Assembly (NCBI RefSeq): GCF_963678635.1
Contig: NC_087062.1
Span: forward strand, 64,513,253 to 64,577,252
Reading direction: 5' to 3'
Source of the DNA: Symsagittifera roscoffensis
Taxonomy: Eukaryota; Xenacoelomorpha; Acoela; Convolutidae
DNA: 64,000 nucleotides
In this document: positions 1-10,744 of the stretch, in pieces
How the letters are laid out: each line of letters opens with the position of its first letter
Numbering within the stretch: position 1 is the stretch's first letter
Position numbers and translations under genes: made by a program
Notes under the pieces: generated by a model
What the model was told of the DNA's origin: nothing
Seen by the model: only the letters and a program-made list of their open reading frames with translations
The model's database searches: none

Positions 1-500
1 ATGGCAGGGGATTAAACACAAGACCTGATAATATCAAAACGAACACCTTAACACAATGAAACATAGCCAACAGACAGTTGGAAAAGAGTCAATGAACGCA
101 AGTAAACAAAAAAATACTGAGTTTTTTTTGAAAAAATCTCAGCTTTCATATTTCAAAAATATATATGCCCTTAATTAAAGCTCTTTGCATTTCTTGAACA
201 AGTCATGGCAGGCACTTTTTTGATAAAATTACCCCACCTTGAGAAAATTGGATCAACAAGTAAAATTTTTATTTCGCTGGGAAATCTGAAAATTAAATTT
301 CACTTTCGAAACTAGAAGTCGATCAAATTTTTCTTGTTTTTACACTTTTGTTGTTCGCTTGTGGAGTTTGTCTTCCTTTTAACAAAGAAGTTAACTGCAC
401 TTAAAAAGAAATCAAAAGTCAAACCGCGAAAAAGTAAATTCGAGCCAGAACAAATTTAAAGACTGCCTGAAAAAGAAAGAAAAAAATCATCTCGACCTAT
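1..500. repeat. Dispersed AT-rich repeat, family A, copy 1
   Basis: Non-coding. It shares ordered blocks with 2640-3500 and 10745-11200: CAACGAACGCAAGTAAAC-like (near 95), GAGAAAATTGGATCAA, TTTTTATTTCGCTGGG, TTTCGAAACTAGAAGTCGAT and the later AAACCGCGAAAAAGTAA. Copies are diverged and have no ORF. Orientation and true ends are not resolved, and the element may extend left of the window. It may be a non-autonomous transposon or an old satellite remnant. Confidence 0.6.
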
Positions 501-666
501 TTAAGAGTATGAAGTACGTTCATCGACTCTTAAAAGTGCCTCGCATTTCCAACCCATCCACGCTGACAGCAACCAAAACCCAAATCAGTTTAAAATTAAA
601 TGACCAATCGAAGCAGAAAAATTCACATATATTGTCTAACTTTGCTCGAAAAATACTTTGCTTCAC

Positions 667-2455
667 TGACCACTGCGTTGTTTGAACTCAAGACAGAGCA
701 GCATGCTGGCCATCTGAGAGTGCTCTTCTGCCATTCCATTGAAGTCACACTGGCCCTTGAACCTCTCCAGGTCTTCCATACAGTACTGTTTCAGAGGAAA
801 GCTCACCTTCGGGTCTTCTATTATCAATTTCTGTCTGTTGCTCAGAGCCCCTTTGCACTAAAAAGAAACGACGCTGAGATTACTAATTAACTGCAAGGTT
901 GGTTTCGCCTCCTTTATGAGCTAAATAAGCGAAATTAATGTAAATGCTTTCATTTGTCTTCCATTGCTGCGCATACTTGAGATTAATATTCAGTAGAAAT
1001 GCAGTTAGTGAAGTCATCTACCTAGCACATAATGAATTGATTGGCAGATTCTAACAAAACCATAAAAGACTAACCTCTGGTGACATTTCCTGGTTCGCCT
1101 TGTTGTCCATAAGACATTCGAACACTCTGCCTTTTCCAGCTGCGACAGACGCGCACAGCTTGTTCCTGTCGTACTTGCAAGCAAAATAGAGAGCTCGATC
1201 CAGATTGAAGTCATCAGCTTGCAGTTCAGCCACCAAAAGGATTTCCTTTTTACAATTCGCCGATACGTCCTTCACTTTGGTACGAAGACACTCAATGACA
1301 TGTCCTTGTGAATGAGCTGCCTGAAAAGAAACTTCACTGTTTTCTCAAGATTATTAGTAAGAGTATAACTCTATTTCCACCAGTTCAAAATTAACCTTCT
1401 GATCGGAGTCGACTGACCCGCACTTGAGTTTGTTGACGTCATCTTTGCACATCTCGTAGAAGGGTCCGATGAGTCGGTAGTCTTGGAACACGATCGTGGA
1501 TATCCTGTTGACCATGTGATAGCACCTTCCCTCTCCCTTCATGATCTTTTCCTTGTGCAGCATCAGGCATGATACAATATTCGATTCCACCTGCTCAGCT
1601 GATCCACAAGTACCTTCCTAAACATCATATTTCAGCAATCGAAAGCGTGTAAAAAACAAGAAATGTTATGAAACTTGTTCCACTATTTACCTTTTTCAGT
1701 TGTTCGATGTCTTCTTTGCATGTCTCGGCCAACATCGGTGTGAATCTGGGGTCAGTTGACATCTGTCGTTTGTACTCCCATACATACTAAAAAGAAGTTA
1801 TTCAAATCAGCACATTACAGTAAGTGTCATGTATTTGCGATTTTATAGTTGAAATAATGTTTTAAAAGGGGGCATTACACTGTTCAAAATTCTGCCATAT
1901 TAACAGGGTTACTACTATTGATGGAATAGGGGAAAATATGAAAAAAAAACTTTTATGCTCTTTTTTTTTCATAACTGATGTTGGCATGTTCATTAAGTTT
2001 TTTTATAACTAAGGTACGCTCCAAGTGGATTTCTTAAAAACCTTAAGCGCATTCATATTTGATGCATGATTTACAAAAATCTTATCAATCGTTTAAGTTA
2101 ATATTTCTGTTAATTTTTAAGTTTCTGATGTTTAGTTAGATAATTGTTTTCTTATAGTTCTTATATATACCGTATGACAATCATCAGATAAGTCAGTGTC
2201 GTCTTTTCGGAGGGATAAGCAGGAGAGAGTTCTGAAGTTGTTGCCCCAGTCACCCTCCGCGCAGATTCTTTTGACATCCACGGAACATTCTGGCGTTTCC
2301 GATATCAGCACAGTTGGCCCTTTCCCTTTCCCCATCGCATTCTCACGCACACCACCAGCAGGCATCATAGGTTTCTGGTTTTCTTGCTGATTTAATGCGT
2401 TTCCTGGGTCGAACTTAAATCTTGGTGGGCCTAGATTTTGATGTTGCTCCCTAGC
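667..2455 (-). CDS. GLG1: GLG1-like cysteine-rich Golgi sialoglycoprotein, five exons, partial
   Basis: Five exons in transcription order, 2455-2171, 1786-1691, 1617-1396, 1320-1075 and 857-667, join into one open frame of about 346 codons. The first four are exact multiples of three (285, 96, 222 and 246 nt), with GT donors and pyrimidine-rich AG acceptors. The product has the periodic GLG1 (MG-160/ESL-1/CFR-1) cysteine-rich repeat. Exon 1 has a C...VKRIC...NNF..LSC...DDCH block, exon 2 continues with YVWEYKRQMSTDPRF, and exon 4 has GHVIECL...LQADDFNLDRALYFACK..LC...GRVFECL. Exon 5 has CKGALSNRQKLIIEDPKVS. GLG1 is a Golgi membrane protein that binds FGFs and selectins. Only N-terminal repeats are seen here. 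No signal-peptide exon or start codon was found to the right. To the left, 1-666 shows no further exon although the protein is normally far longer, so the gene either continues across a long intron or is truncated. Introns are 73-384 bp. Confidence 0.82.
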
Positions 2456-2639
2456 CTGAAATTCAAAAAACAAATTAAGTAATGGGGAAACGTCGACAAC
2501 AAAAAGTTGGAAAGGTTTCAATGAAGTTTCAAGGAAAGCGAAGAGCAGACTTTTTCTGTGCATTTTTGAACATTTGAAAAAAAAACACTTACCTTTAAGA
2601 TCTTTGGATTTCAAAAAAGCCAACAGATGGTTAGAAAAC

Positions 2640-3500
2640 TGCTAAAGAACAAGGAAACTGAACAAATGTTGATTGAAGTTTTTTACTTTCGAAGAAAGTC
2701 ATATAAAAAATAATTGTTTTCTGAAAGAAGCTTAACTTTCGAATTTCAAAGAAAAAATTTATGTTCAAGCTCTTTAAATTTCTAGAACAAATGATGATTG
2801 ACATTTTAAATTTAGTTATTCCAATTTGAAAAAACTGGATCAATAGGTTAAATTCTGTTTCGCTGGGAAATTCGAAAATCAAATTCCATTTTCGAAACTA
2901 GAAGTCGATCAAGTTTTTCTTGACCTTACCAAGTAACTCAAAGCTCTTTGAATTTCAATCAAAGAGAATTTATGAGTAGCACTTTTTTGATAAAACTAAC
3001 CCAAGTGAAGTTTTTATTTCGCTGTAAAACCAGTGAACTAAATTCCATTTTCTAAACTAGGAGTCGATCTCTCATTTTGTGATCTTTACGCTCTTGCTGA
3101 TCGATAGAAGAGTTTGTCTTCCTTTTAAAGGAAAAGAACTGAACTTCAAAAGTCAAACCGCGAAAAAGTAATTTTGAGCCTGATTCAAGTTCATAAGCAT
3201 TTTTTTAATAGAATTAATCCATTTAGAGAATACCGGATCAATGGGTAATTTTTCTATTTCGATGGGAATTCAGAAAAGTCAAAATACTTAAAAGCATTCA
3301 CGTTTTCGTCGCCTTTACACTTTTGCTGTTCGATAGTTGATTTTGCCTTCCTTTTAACAGAGGAAAACACTGACCTTGACAAGAAATCAAAAACTAAACC
3401 GCGCAAAATCAAATTAAAGCGTGAACAAAAGTTCAGGTAAGACCTTTACCTGAAAACAAATACAAATCACCACGACCTACTTCATTCTTTTGCACTAGAC
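2640..3500. repeat. Dispersed repeat family A, three partial copies in tandem
   Basis: Three successive diverged copies (about 2640-2935, 2936-3165 and 3166-3500) of the 1-500 sequence. Each carries the TTTCGCTG..AAAT and CGAAACTAG(A/G)AGTCGATC blocks. The CTTCCTTTTAA(C/A)..G and AAACCGCG(A/C)AAA blocks occur in the second and third. No coding potential. Confidence 0.6.
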
Positions 3501-4400
3501 AAAGAAAAGAACAGAATAATCGTATAGTTTCTCCTTCAAAACAATCAAAGCCTCACGAGCAATACATTTCGTCTTCACGTACATTTAGTCTTCACCTCGT
3601 TAAAAACCAACTAAGTGCAACCAAAACGAAAATAGAAGATAAACGACTGAACAGCTTGACAGGAAATAATTTTTTTGTCCAGCTTTTTTCTTACCAAGCT
3701 TTTTAAAAATTGGTTCAGGCAAGGCAGTCGAGACAACAAAAACTTGGAATCTTAAATATTCCAATTTTTCCAGAATTTCAAATAGTAACAACCAGATAAA
3801 ATTCTAGTTGCAAATAGTAAAGGCATAAAACTAATATAGGTTTCTTTCAAGTATACAAAGGGGTTTTAATACATTGAAAGACTATACTCTTAAGAACAGT
3901 CAATCGCGTGGCAACAAAGTTGACAAAAAATAAAAAGACATTTTCTAAATAACTCGAAGCCAAGAAATTTTTCTCTCGGTTTTTTTTTCGCTGGCTAGTG
4001 TAATCTAACAACCTTTTGAATGATCAACTGATTTTATTAGAGAAGCCCAGTTGTCAACCTCACAAAAAAGTCCATGTTCCGATTTGCTTTGGCCTGCTAA
4101 TCTCCCACGTAATAAGTTACTAAATGACTCTTGAAAACCAATTTCTGTGACTACCGGATTTGGACTGAGAGAAAAGATAATTACAGGAAAAAAAACGCTT
4201 TGTTCCCGATAAGACACGTGCTCTGGCTAAATTTAAAAAAAAACTTTCAAAAAAGTGACACGGTGAATATTAATAATTTTTTATTGCTAAAACTTTGGTA
4301 CTGCGGTCTGACACTATTCGGAGTTGAAGTAAATGTCTTTTTTCATAGAACCTTTTAGTTCTAGATATCATTATCTATCAGTTTTCTATGTTAACAAATT
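3500..4400. other. Intergenic, no gene seen
   Basis: AT-rich sequence with only short, low-complexity open frames. It lies between the repeat cluster upstream of GLG1 and the small secreted-peptide gene. No splice-consistent or conserved coding segment was recognised. Confidence 0.5.
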
Positions 4401-4604
4401 TTAATATATTACTTGTTGGATGTTCGGTTTAAGCTGATTTTGCATCGGCTGGTTCTGCATCGGCTGATTCTGAATGGGCTGGTTTTGTATGGGCTGATTC
4501 TGCATGGGCTGATTTTGTATGGGCTGATTCTGCATGGGCTGATTTTCGTTGGAACCAAGAATTCCACAGATACAGCTCAAAATTATCACCAATGCCAAAC
4601 TCAT
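4401..4604 (-). CDS. Small predicted secreted NQP(M/I)Q-repeat protein (67 aa)
   Basis: An ATG at 4604 opens 67 codons to a TAA at 4401. Residues 1-17 (MSLALVIILSCICGILG) look like a signal peptide: a hydrophobic core followed by small residues before a polar stretch. From residue 21 there are seven exact 5-residue units, NQPMQ or NQPIQ, then a short NQLKPNIQQVIY tail. The mature product would be about 50 residues, rich in Asn and Gln, with no cysteine and little charge. No family is recognised. The composition resembles secreted structural, adhesive or low-complexity peptides of invertebrates, but that is inference only. The repeat-encoding DNA is itself a 15-bp microsatellite, so a chance ORF is possible. 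The signal peptide plus in-phase repeat argues for a real gene. Confidence 0.55.
   Translation of the reverse strand: MSLALVIILSCICGILGSNENQPMQNQPIQNQPMQNQPIQNQPIQNQPMQNQPMQNQLKPNIQQVIY
4440..4544 (-). repeat. 15-bp coding microsatellite, seven units
   Basis: Seven head-to-tail 15-bp units (on the + strand TGCAT/TGAAT/TGTAT alternating with GGGCTGATTC-like sequence), in frame with the secreted-peptide ORF. Each encodes NQP(M/I)Q. The Met/Ile switch comes from ATG/ATA/ATT third-base changes. Confidence 0.85.
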
Positions 4605-4725
4605 TCTTAAAAATTATTGAATACAGATTGAGACACTATTATTGAATACAGATTCATTCAGAAAATAACGCTGAAATTTTTGAAAACAGGGTTAGCCTAA
4701 AAGTATTTTTCAATTTGATTGATTA

Positions 4726-4731
4726 TTTATT
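4726..4731 (-). promoter_or_regulatory. Candidate polyadenylation signal AATAAA
   Basis: TTTATT on the + strand is AATAAA on the minus strand, about 185 bp downstream of the stop of the 4916-6787 gene. It is the nearest canonical hexamer and could end that transcript. No downstream element was checked. Confidence 0.35.
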
Positions 4732-4915
4732 TTGAAAAGATGACAGCTGAATGAGTTAAGAGACCTCAGGCCTGCGCTATAAAATAAAATTACGACACTC
4801 ATGTAGAGTTTTCAAACAAAAATTTCTGAATACGTTAATAGAACAATTTTACTATGTTTCAGCAAATTGTTTTAAGCTATTTTTTTGGCAACTTCGATAG
4901 TCGAATTGATGTAAT

Positions 4916-6787
4916 TTAAGGAGCATCTTCATCTAAAGGTTTCAAGGGCGGATACTCTTCCAAGTTTTGGAAATCGGTGTTGGATGTTAGGGATAGACTT
5001 CTGAAAGAATCTGTTGACGGGTCCGTGTTAGGCGCTTCATTCTTCTCACTCCCTTCAGATGTAGCCACACCACTGTTGGATACTGACTTGGAAGCCATCC
5101 AGTCACTAATATAAGGAGTCTTCTCTGACTCCTTCGTAATCTGCTGTAGCGTGGCCGCTGATGATTCTTGACTGGAAAACATCTGCTCACTGAACGTCCT
5201 GGCCAATGGCTCTTCAACTTCATCTGCTAAATCCTCGTCTGGTTCGCCTGTCTGTGAAACCTGAGGTGCTTGTGACGAACTATCCAATATTCCAACAGAA
5301 CTTGAATCCATATCAGTCAGCGGAGCTACTGAAAAGGTATTTTGTGATTGCGAAGTTGACAAAGCTTCTATGATCTCATCGCTGATCCCGTATAGAGCTC
5401 TATCGCCAGTACTCAGACTTCGATATCCGCTTTCTCCGTTTTGAGAATAATTCTCGGTTGCTAGCTTAGAAATTCCTGAGGTTTTATGCGGCGAAAAATC
5501 TCCCTTTGAAGGCCAACCGCGAGGCGGCGAGTTTTTGAGATACTTTTCCAAAAACTCTATACAAGGTTCCGGTCCATCCCGCAGAAAAACATCATCGAGA
5601 GCAAAATATACCAAAATCCGTAACACTTCTTGATGCAGTTGGTTTCTTTTCAAATCGCGTACGCTTTTCAATTCGGCTAAAAGTTGTGCAGCAATGTCCA
5701 GGTTATGCATGTATTTGTGACTACTCTGTGGTCGGTTCAGTCCGACTAAACTCGAGGATCCCGGGCCGTCTCCAGTTCTGACCGGCGTGCTTTCGTTTTC
5801 AATCGACAATTTGGATATTCTACGCTGCTCTGCGATATGTACTCTCCTTTCTTGGAGCAGTTTCTCTTCTATTTCCAGCATACCGATGTCCATTGTAAAC
5901 CTTTGAACCTTGTCTCGCAGTTCAATTGCGTTGCGAAGTGGATCGGATTCCTCCTTCATACTCTTGATTTTCGCCTGCAGCTCTTTATATTCATTATCAT
6001 CTTGTTTGATCTTTTCTTGCAGTTCAATTACTTTTTCCATGAACGATTTCAACTCATTTCGTTTTTTGATGGTGGTCGATAGCTTCTCTTTGCTAGCACG
6101 AATGTTACCGACAACCCTCGAATCTTGATTTGCCAGACTTCTTCTATCCTTACCAGCCTTTCCACCTCCGATGTATTTCATATCGTTTTCAAAGCTTCCG
6201 ATTTTATCCTTCAGTGAATCTATTTCTTGTTGTAGCTTGGTTATTTTCGAATTCATATGATCGGGCTTCATAGCTGTTTTGCAATCTGGATGTTTCGTTT
6301 GCCATTCATATATCTTGTTGTGTTTCAAATCATTCAAGTCGCACTCTGCCTTCTTTTTGCTGTCTATGGAGCTCCGAGCCTTCTCGTAATATAAATTGAG
6401 TTGCGTTTTAACAGTGTTGAACTTAAAATCTGGATCGTCAGCTTTTTCCAGTGCATCTTTGGCTTCCGTAAACCTAGTTTGGAAATGGTTCAATTGAATC
6501 CGTTTGTTTCGCAGAAAGTGTTGAACCCTTGTCAACTTTCGCTTCAGTTCGTTGCTACTTAAGGCCGACACTCCCTCGGCATCCAAGATGTTATTTAACT
6601 CATGACAGCTGGAACAGGACGAGATAGGTGTATTAGTACCTCCCGAACTGGAGGAAAGCTGTGTGTGCAGATAGAGAGGAAACCCAAAATTGGTATAGTC
6701 ATTAGTGGCATTTGTTGCAACTCCTACGACCTGAGCGTAGGACTTGCTAGATGTTGTCTGTCTGCCCGTGAGGTTTGGACTGGACAT
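4916..6787 (-). CDS. Coiled-coil protein of unknown family (623 aa), intact
   Basis: A single uninterrupted frame runs from the first in-frame ATG (6787) to a TAA at 4916. The frame is open a further 12 codons upstream without an ATG, just after a TGA, so the N-terminus could instead come from a spliced exon (an AG acceptor-like TCTTGCAG precedes the ATG). A Ser/Thr-rich N-terminus (residues 1-70) with SSCSSCH is followed by a helical, charged region of about 270 residues (about 75-345) with heptad-like spacing, predicted coiled coil. A more ordered segment at about 365-430 contains LLAELKSVRDLKRNQLHQ and ALDDVFLRDGPEPCIEFL. The tail (about 430-623) is acidic and Ser/Thr-rich, ending EEYPPLKPLDEDAP. 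No catalytic motif, signal peptide or membrane segment is visible. It is likely a cytoplasmic scaffold-type protein. I do not recognise a homologue. Intactness beside decayed repeats suggests it is maintained. Confidence 0.75.
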   Translation of the reverse strand: MSSPNLTGRQTTSSKSYAQVVGVATNATNDYTNFGFPLYLHTQLSSSSGGTNTPISSCSSCHELNNILDAEGVSALSSNELKRKLTRVQHFLRNKRIQLNHFQTRFTEAKDALEKADDPDFKFNTVKTQLNLYYEKARSSIDSKKKAECDLNDLKHNKIYEWQTKHPDCKTAMKPDHMNSKITKLQQEIDSLKDKIGSFENDMKYIGGGKAGKDRRSLANQDSRVVGNIRASKEKLSTTIKKRNELKSFMEKVIELQEKIKQDDNEYKELQAKIKSMKEESDPLRNAIELRDKVQRFTMDIGMLEIEEKLLQERRVHIAEQRRISKLSIENESTPVRTGDGPGSSSLVGLNRPQSSHKYMHNLDIAAQLLAELKSVRDLKRNQLHQEVLRILVYFALDDVFLRDGPEPCIEFLEKYLKNSPPRGWPSKGDFSPHKTSGISKLATENYSQNGESGYRSLSTGDRALYGISDEIIEALSTSQSQNTFSVAPLTDMDSSSVGILDSSSQAPQVSQTGEPDEDLADEVEEPLARTFSEQMFSSQESSAATLQQITKESEKTPYISDWMASKSVSNSGVATSEGSEKNEAPNTDPSTDSFRSLSLTSNTDFQNLEEYPPLKPLDEDAP

Positions 6788-6849
6788 AGGACTGCAAGAT
6801 GCCGCACAAAATGTTGGGATCAATCATACAGTTGCTACATGTCAAAGTA

Positions 6850-8119
6850 ATTGAAACTTTACATTGTTTAAATCTAAAAAAAGCACTTTTTAACCAACGA
6901 AGCAAATATCGAGTACTTTCCAATAGCCTTGCATTGGGAAATCGAATGTATAAACGATGCCAAAAATTTTTATACGTAAATCTTAAATCTAAAACAAACG
7001 TAGGAGTCGAAACATTTTTTTCGAATGTCACAACGCAAAATTAGATTTTAAGAGTTTTGATATGATGACTTTCCAATAAAAAATGAATATTATCTGTGGT
7101 TTGCTTCACAAATAACGTGACGTATTAACATCAGCGTAACTAATTAAAAACAATTTTAGTCACAATCAGCCGGTACTACAATTTGAAGAGAAGGGAAAGC
7201 TCATAAAACTTCACTCCCGAAACTTGAAATGAAATAAAATCAAGATTTACGAAAAAAAAAATTTCTAGGAAACGGAGGTATCAGTCTGTAACGTCGTTTA
7301 AGGAAACTTAGAGAAAAAGCTCAGTAAAAAATTGCACTTATAGGAGCTACTCAAAACACTAATTGAGCCTTTACGCGACAAAAAACACTAGCCGACAAAA
7401 ACCACAAACCTGAAAAAAATTTCGGACAAAAAACATCTATCGAAATTTTTTTAATCTTTAATTCAATTTGTTGGAAAACTGATCAAAAATTATCAGTGCT
7501 GAATTACAACAGACCAAACTTCACACAGACGCAAAGCTGAGCATCGAAACAATTGCTATTCAACTCAATAATAGCATCAAAGCTAGGAAATAAAAATGAG
7601 ACGGATAACACATCGAAAAAAAATGAATCAAATTTATTTCATTTATTTGAGAAAAAAAAATTCAATTTCAGAAAGAAATTAAACTGAGTAACTAACCAAG
7701 AGTATTCAAAAAACTTTCATTGACCGAGCAGCTAGCTACTAAGTCGACAACACTTGGGCAGGCACCCATTGAGCCGAAAACAAAATTGCCTTTAAAACTA
7801 TTGTCCTACATTTGTTTCTGAGCTCCCTTCCCCCTGATACACATCTCCCCTGAAAAACTTCGGAGGACAGAAATCAATTTTGGCAATTCAAACTGCGCAA
7901 AATAAACCGATAAAACTAGCCGGAACTTTTTTTGATTGATTTCAGAAAAATTGATTCAAAATCAGATATAGTAAATTCACAACTAATTTTTCTAATCATA
8001 AGTTTTCAAATCGAATATAAATTACATGCTTTGGAAATAAAGCCAACACAAATTGAGCAGACAAAACAGACTCCTACAACTCCAAAATTCACAAGAACAA
8101 AAAAAATAAATCAGACTGA
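6850..8119. other. Intergenic, no gene seen
   Basis: AT-rich, poly(A)-rich sequence. Part of 7440-7810 resembles 10300-10500 and 11330-11520 (cluster with CTTGGGCAGG(C/A)A, GAGCCGAAAA, then a C-rich CCCTTCCCCC stretch), so it is probably the body of the repeat family that ends in the SINE-like tail at 8120. The only longer ORF, 7932-8219 (+), is low-complexity and runs through that repeat. Confidence 0.45.
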
Positions 8120-8205
8120 AAAAAACAAGGTCCATCCGGATTCCAACTCCAGACTTTATGCTGTAAAGGCGCCCACGTTACCTCCAAGAAGGATCCTGAA
8201 AATTG
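8120..8205 (-). mobile_element. SINE-like element with tRNA-type B box, copy 1
   Basis: On the minus strand GGAGTTGGAATCC (8150-8138) resembles a Pol III B box (GGTTCGANTCC). It is followed by GGATGGACCTTG and a T-run then CAG. The same order (B box, GGACC-TTGT, T-run, TCAG) recurs at 11715-11775. The shared tail at two sites supports a dispersed tRNA-derived repeat. No clear A box was found, so the head is uncertain. Confidence 0.4.
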
Positions 8206-8599
8206 TTCAGATTCAATAAAAGAGCGAGTTCATCTCCCTAAAGATTTTAAAGGAAAGTTGTTTATGGGAACAAAGTTTAGTTACAAGTCACATGTTCTCG
8301 CAAACGGATTGAATCGGCAACAAAGCCAACAAACCTGGGCAGAGGGCAGTAAGAAGTTCCACATACCCCAGAGCGCACACGAATGCAATGATGTGACAAA
8401 ACCGGTATACAAAAGCCGAATAAAAACTTGAAAACAAAGGAAATAATAGAAACTAGCGTTTAACGCACCTTCGGTGCTTCGAATCATTTCGAGGTCATGA
8501 AAAACCGTATATATTGGAAACAACATCTGCAAACTTTTAGTGAACTCAGACTGCAGCCAATTACAGGGTTGGTAATTTCAAACTTTTTTAATTCCCATT
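8206..8599. other. Intergenic, no gene seen
   Basis: No supported gene. A minus-strand open frame at 8281-8532 has no recognisable domain, and the downstream edge merges into the 168-bp tandem array. Confidence 0.45.
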
Positions 8600-9860
8600 T
8601 TAAAAGCGTCATCTGGAAAACTTGATGGGCCTCTGGAGAAAATTGGAGGCCAGATTTGCAAACACAGATTCCCTGAGAGCACCCTACTATAGGGTTAGGA
8701 ATCTAAGATTTTGTGAATTTTTTTAAACCTGTTTCCCGAAAAAAAAAAATTAAAAAAAAAACGTCTTATCTCGGAAACTAAAAAGATTAAGCATTCAAAT
8801 TATGAGGCAAGATTTGAGACGCCTAGGTGTACGCTGACAATAAGGTTGTATCTTCATCAAGTTACTAGTTTCAAATTTTTGAATTTCTTTGTAGATAAGT
8901 TCTTTGAGAAATTTTGAAAAAATCAAAAAAGGTCACATCTCGGAAACTAAAAGCATTTGAACAGTCGCGTTTTGCAGTCGCATGTGGCAAGATTTGCAAC
9001 TCTTTGGAGTACCCTGACAACAGCGAACTATATCGTTGGAAATTCCAAATTTTAAAAAATAATTAATTTAAACTTTCTGAAGTTTTCTGGAAATTTTTGA
9101 AAAAATCACCAAAAACGTCATATCTCGAAAACTACAAAGAATTGAGCAGTCATATTCGGAGGCAAGATTCGCAATCTTCGAAATTACTCTGACAGCACCC
9201 AACTACAAGATTGGGAATTTCAAATTTTGAGAAATAATTAATTCAAGTTTTCCGAAAATTTTTGAAAAAATCACAAAAACTTCATATCTCGAAAACTACA
9301 AGGATTTGATCAGTCATATTTGGAGGCAAGATTCACGATCATTGATAGTACTCTGAAAAAACCCAACTACAGAGTTGAGAATTTCTGATTTTCAAAAAAT
9401 CATAATTATTTAAGTTTTCTGAAAATTTTTGAAAAAATCACCAAAAACCTCATATCTCGATAACTACCAAGAATTGAGCAGTCATATTTGGAGGCAAGAT
9501 TCGCAATCTTTGAGAATAATCTGACAGGACCCAACTACAGGCTTGGGAATTTCAGATTTTGCGGGAAAAAAATTGATATAGGTTTTCTGAAAATTTTTGA
9601 AAAAATCACAAAAAACGTCATATCTCGAAAACTACAAGAATTTGAACAGTCATATTGGGAGGCAAGATTTGTAACTCCTTAGAGTACTCTGACAGCACCC
9701 AACTACAGGGTTGGGAACTTCAAGTTTAAGAAAATTATTTTGTGATTTGAAATTTCTGAAATTTTTCGAAAATATCTCAAAAATCGACTTATCTCGTTAA
9801 CTAAAATGATTCGGGCATTCAAAATTGGAGACAAAATTCCCAACCACTAATTCAATATTG
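8600..9860. repeat. Diverged ~168-bp tandem array, about 7-8 copies
   Basis: The landmark GGAGGCAAGATT(C/T)GCAA recurs near 8645, 8801, 8983, 9159, 9322, 9491, 9659 and (as GGAGACAAAATTCCC) 9828, a spacing of about 156-182 bp, mostly 163-169. Each unit also carries CATATCTCGAAAACTA, CTGACAGCACCCAACTACA and GAAAATTTTTGAAAAAATCA. Units differ from one another by many substitutions, so the array is old. The unit length is close to a nucleosome repeat. No coding capacity. Confidence 0.85.
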
Positions 9861-10233
9861 GGCTGCTTAATTTGAAATCGGTAAAATAACCACAAATCAA
9901 ATTGGAAAGTCGAAAAAAAAATCTTAACCATTGCAATATACGATATAGCTTAAACATGCAAAAATAATACGTTGAAAAAGCTTAAACATGGCGAGATAGT
10001 GAAGCCCGCAATTAAATAAATAATAGATTGGAGACAAAATTCGCAACCACTAATTCGATATTGGGCTGCTTAATTTGAAATCGGTAAAATAACCACAACT
10101 CAAATTGGAAAGTCGAAAAAAAAAAATCTTAACCATTGCAATATACGATATAGCTTAAACATGCAAAAATAATACGTTGAAAAAGCTAAACATGGCGAGA
10201 TAGTGAAGCCCGCATCTAAATAAATAATAGATT
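9825..10233. repeat. 203-bp tandem duplication at the end of the 168-bp array
   Basis: TTGGAGACAAAATTC starts at 9825 and again at 10028. The following ~200 bp (ACTAATTC(A/G)ATATTGGGCTG ... GCGAGATAGTGAAGCCCGCA ... AAATAATAGATT) are nearly identical between the two copies. The first 20 bp of each are a variant of the 168-bp array landmark, so this is probably a longer-period descendant of that array, duplicated more recently. Confidence 0.85.
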
Positions 10234-10744
10234 CAGTTGCTGACTTACAACCACCGACATAAAAATCGTTCAAACAAAAAAAAATTGAAACTGTCGCATG
10301 ATACTAGATCTATCGTATTGTCATTTGAAAAAACTTGCCAACACAATATGTGAAATTAGCATTTGAAGAAAGCTCAACTAGCGGTATCAAAGCCAGAATA
10401 CCTGGGCAGAAACCCTTCAAACTGAAAAAAAAATTCAAACGACTTGAACAATAAAAATTTTGGAAGCCCCCTCTTCCTTAAACACATTGACGCACACCAA
10501 AAAAACCTTGTTCATCAGAGACGTAAAATCAGGCCGCTATGCCTATATAATATAGGCCAAACAAATAAAGTCGAAACAAAAAATGAAAGTTATACAAATA
10601 GTTGGTAAAATAACTACCATCCCTAACAAGTTTCGAATAGAATGGATTTTTAAAATGCTAACATGCTCAAAATAGGTCTGTTGCAGTGGTACCAATAGAT
10701 GGAACCAAGAGATGAACCATGTGATCAAAAAATACTAGCACCTG
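10234..10744. other. Intergenic repeat-derived sequence with a short palindrome
   Basis: No gene. The 10300-10500 part resembles 7440-7810. GCCTATAT-A-ATATAGGC at 10541-10557 is a perfect 8-bp inverted repeat with a 1-bp centre. It is probably a chance AT-rich palindrome or the end of a repeat copy. Confidence 0.4.

Noticed and set aside
2132-2623. Extension of the first GLG1 exon into a 163-codon ORF, and a possible upstream exon near 2590-2640 with a GGTAAGTG donor
   Set aside because: The extension lacks cysteines and is Phe/Lys-rich intron-like sequence. The candidate upstream exon joins out of phase (its donor leaves one extra base, giving a TAG).
6747-7031. Minus-strand ORF overlapping the start of the coiled-coil gene
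   Set aside because: It overlaps in a different frame and is low-complexity, with no start-codon context or motif. The 623-codon frame is clearly the real one.
7932-8219. 95-codon + strand ORF
   Set aside because: Lys/Thr/Gln-rich low-complexity sequence running through the SINE-like repeat; no domain.
10541-10557. Palindrome as a regulatory operator or cruciform
   Set aside because: 8-bp AT-rich arms are expected by chance in AT-rich DNA, and no gene lies nearby.
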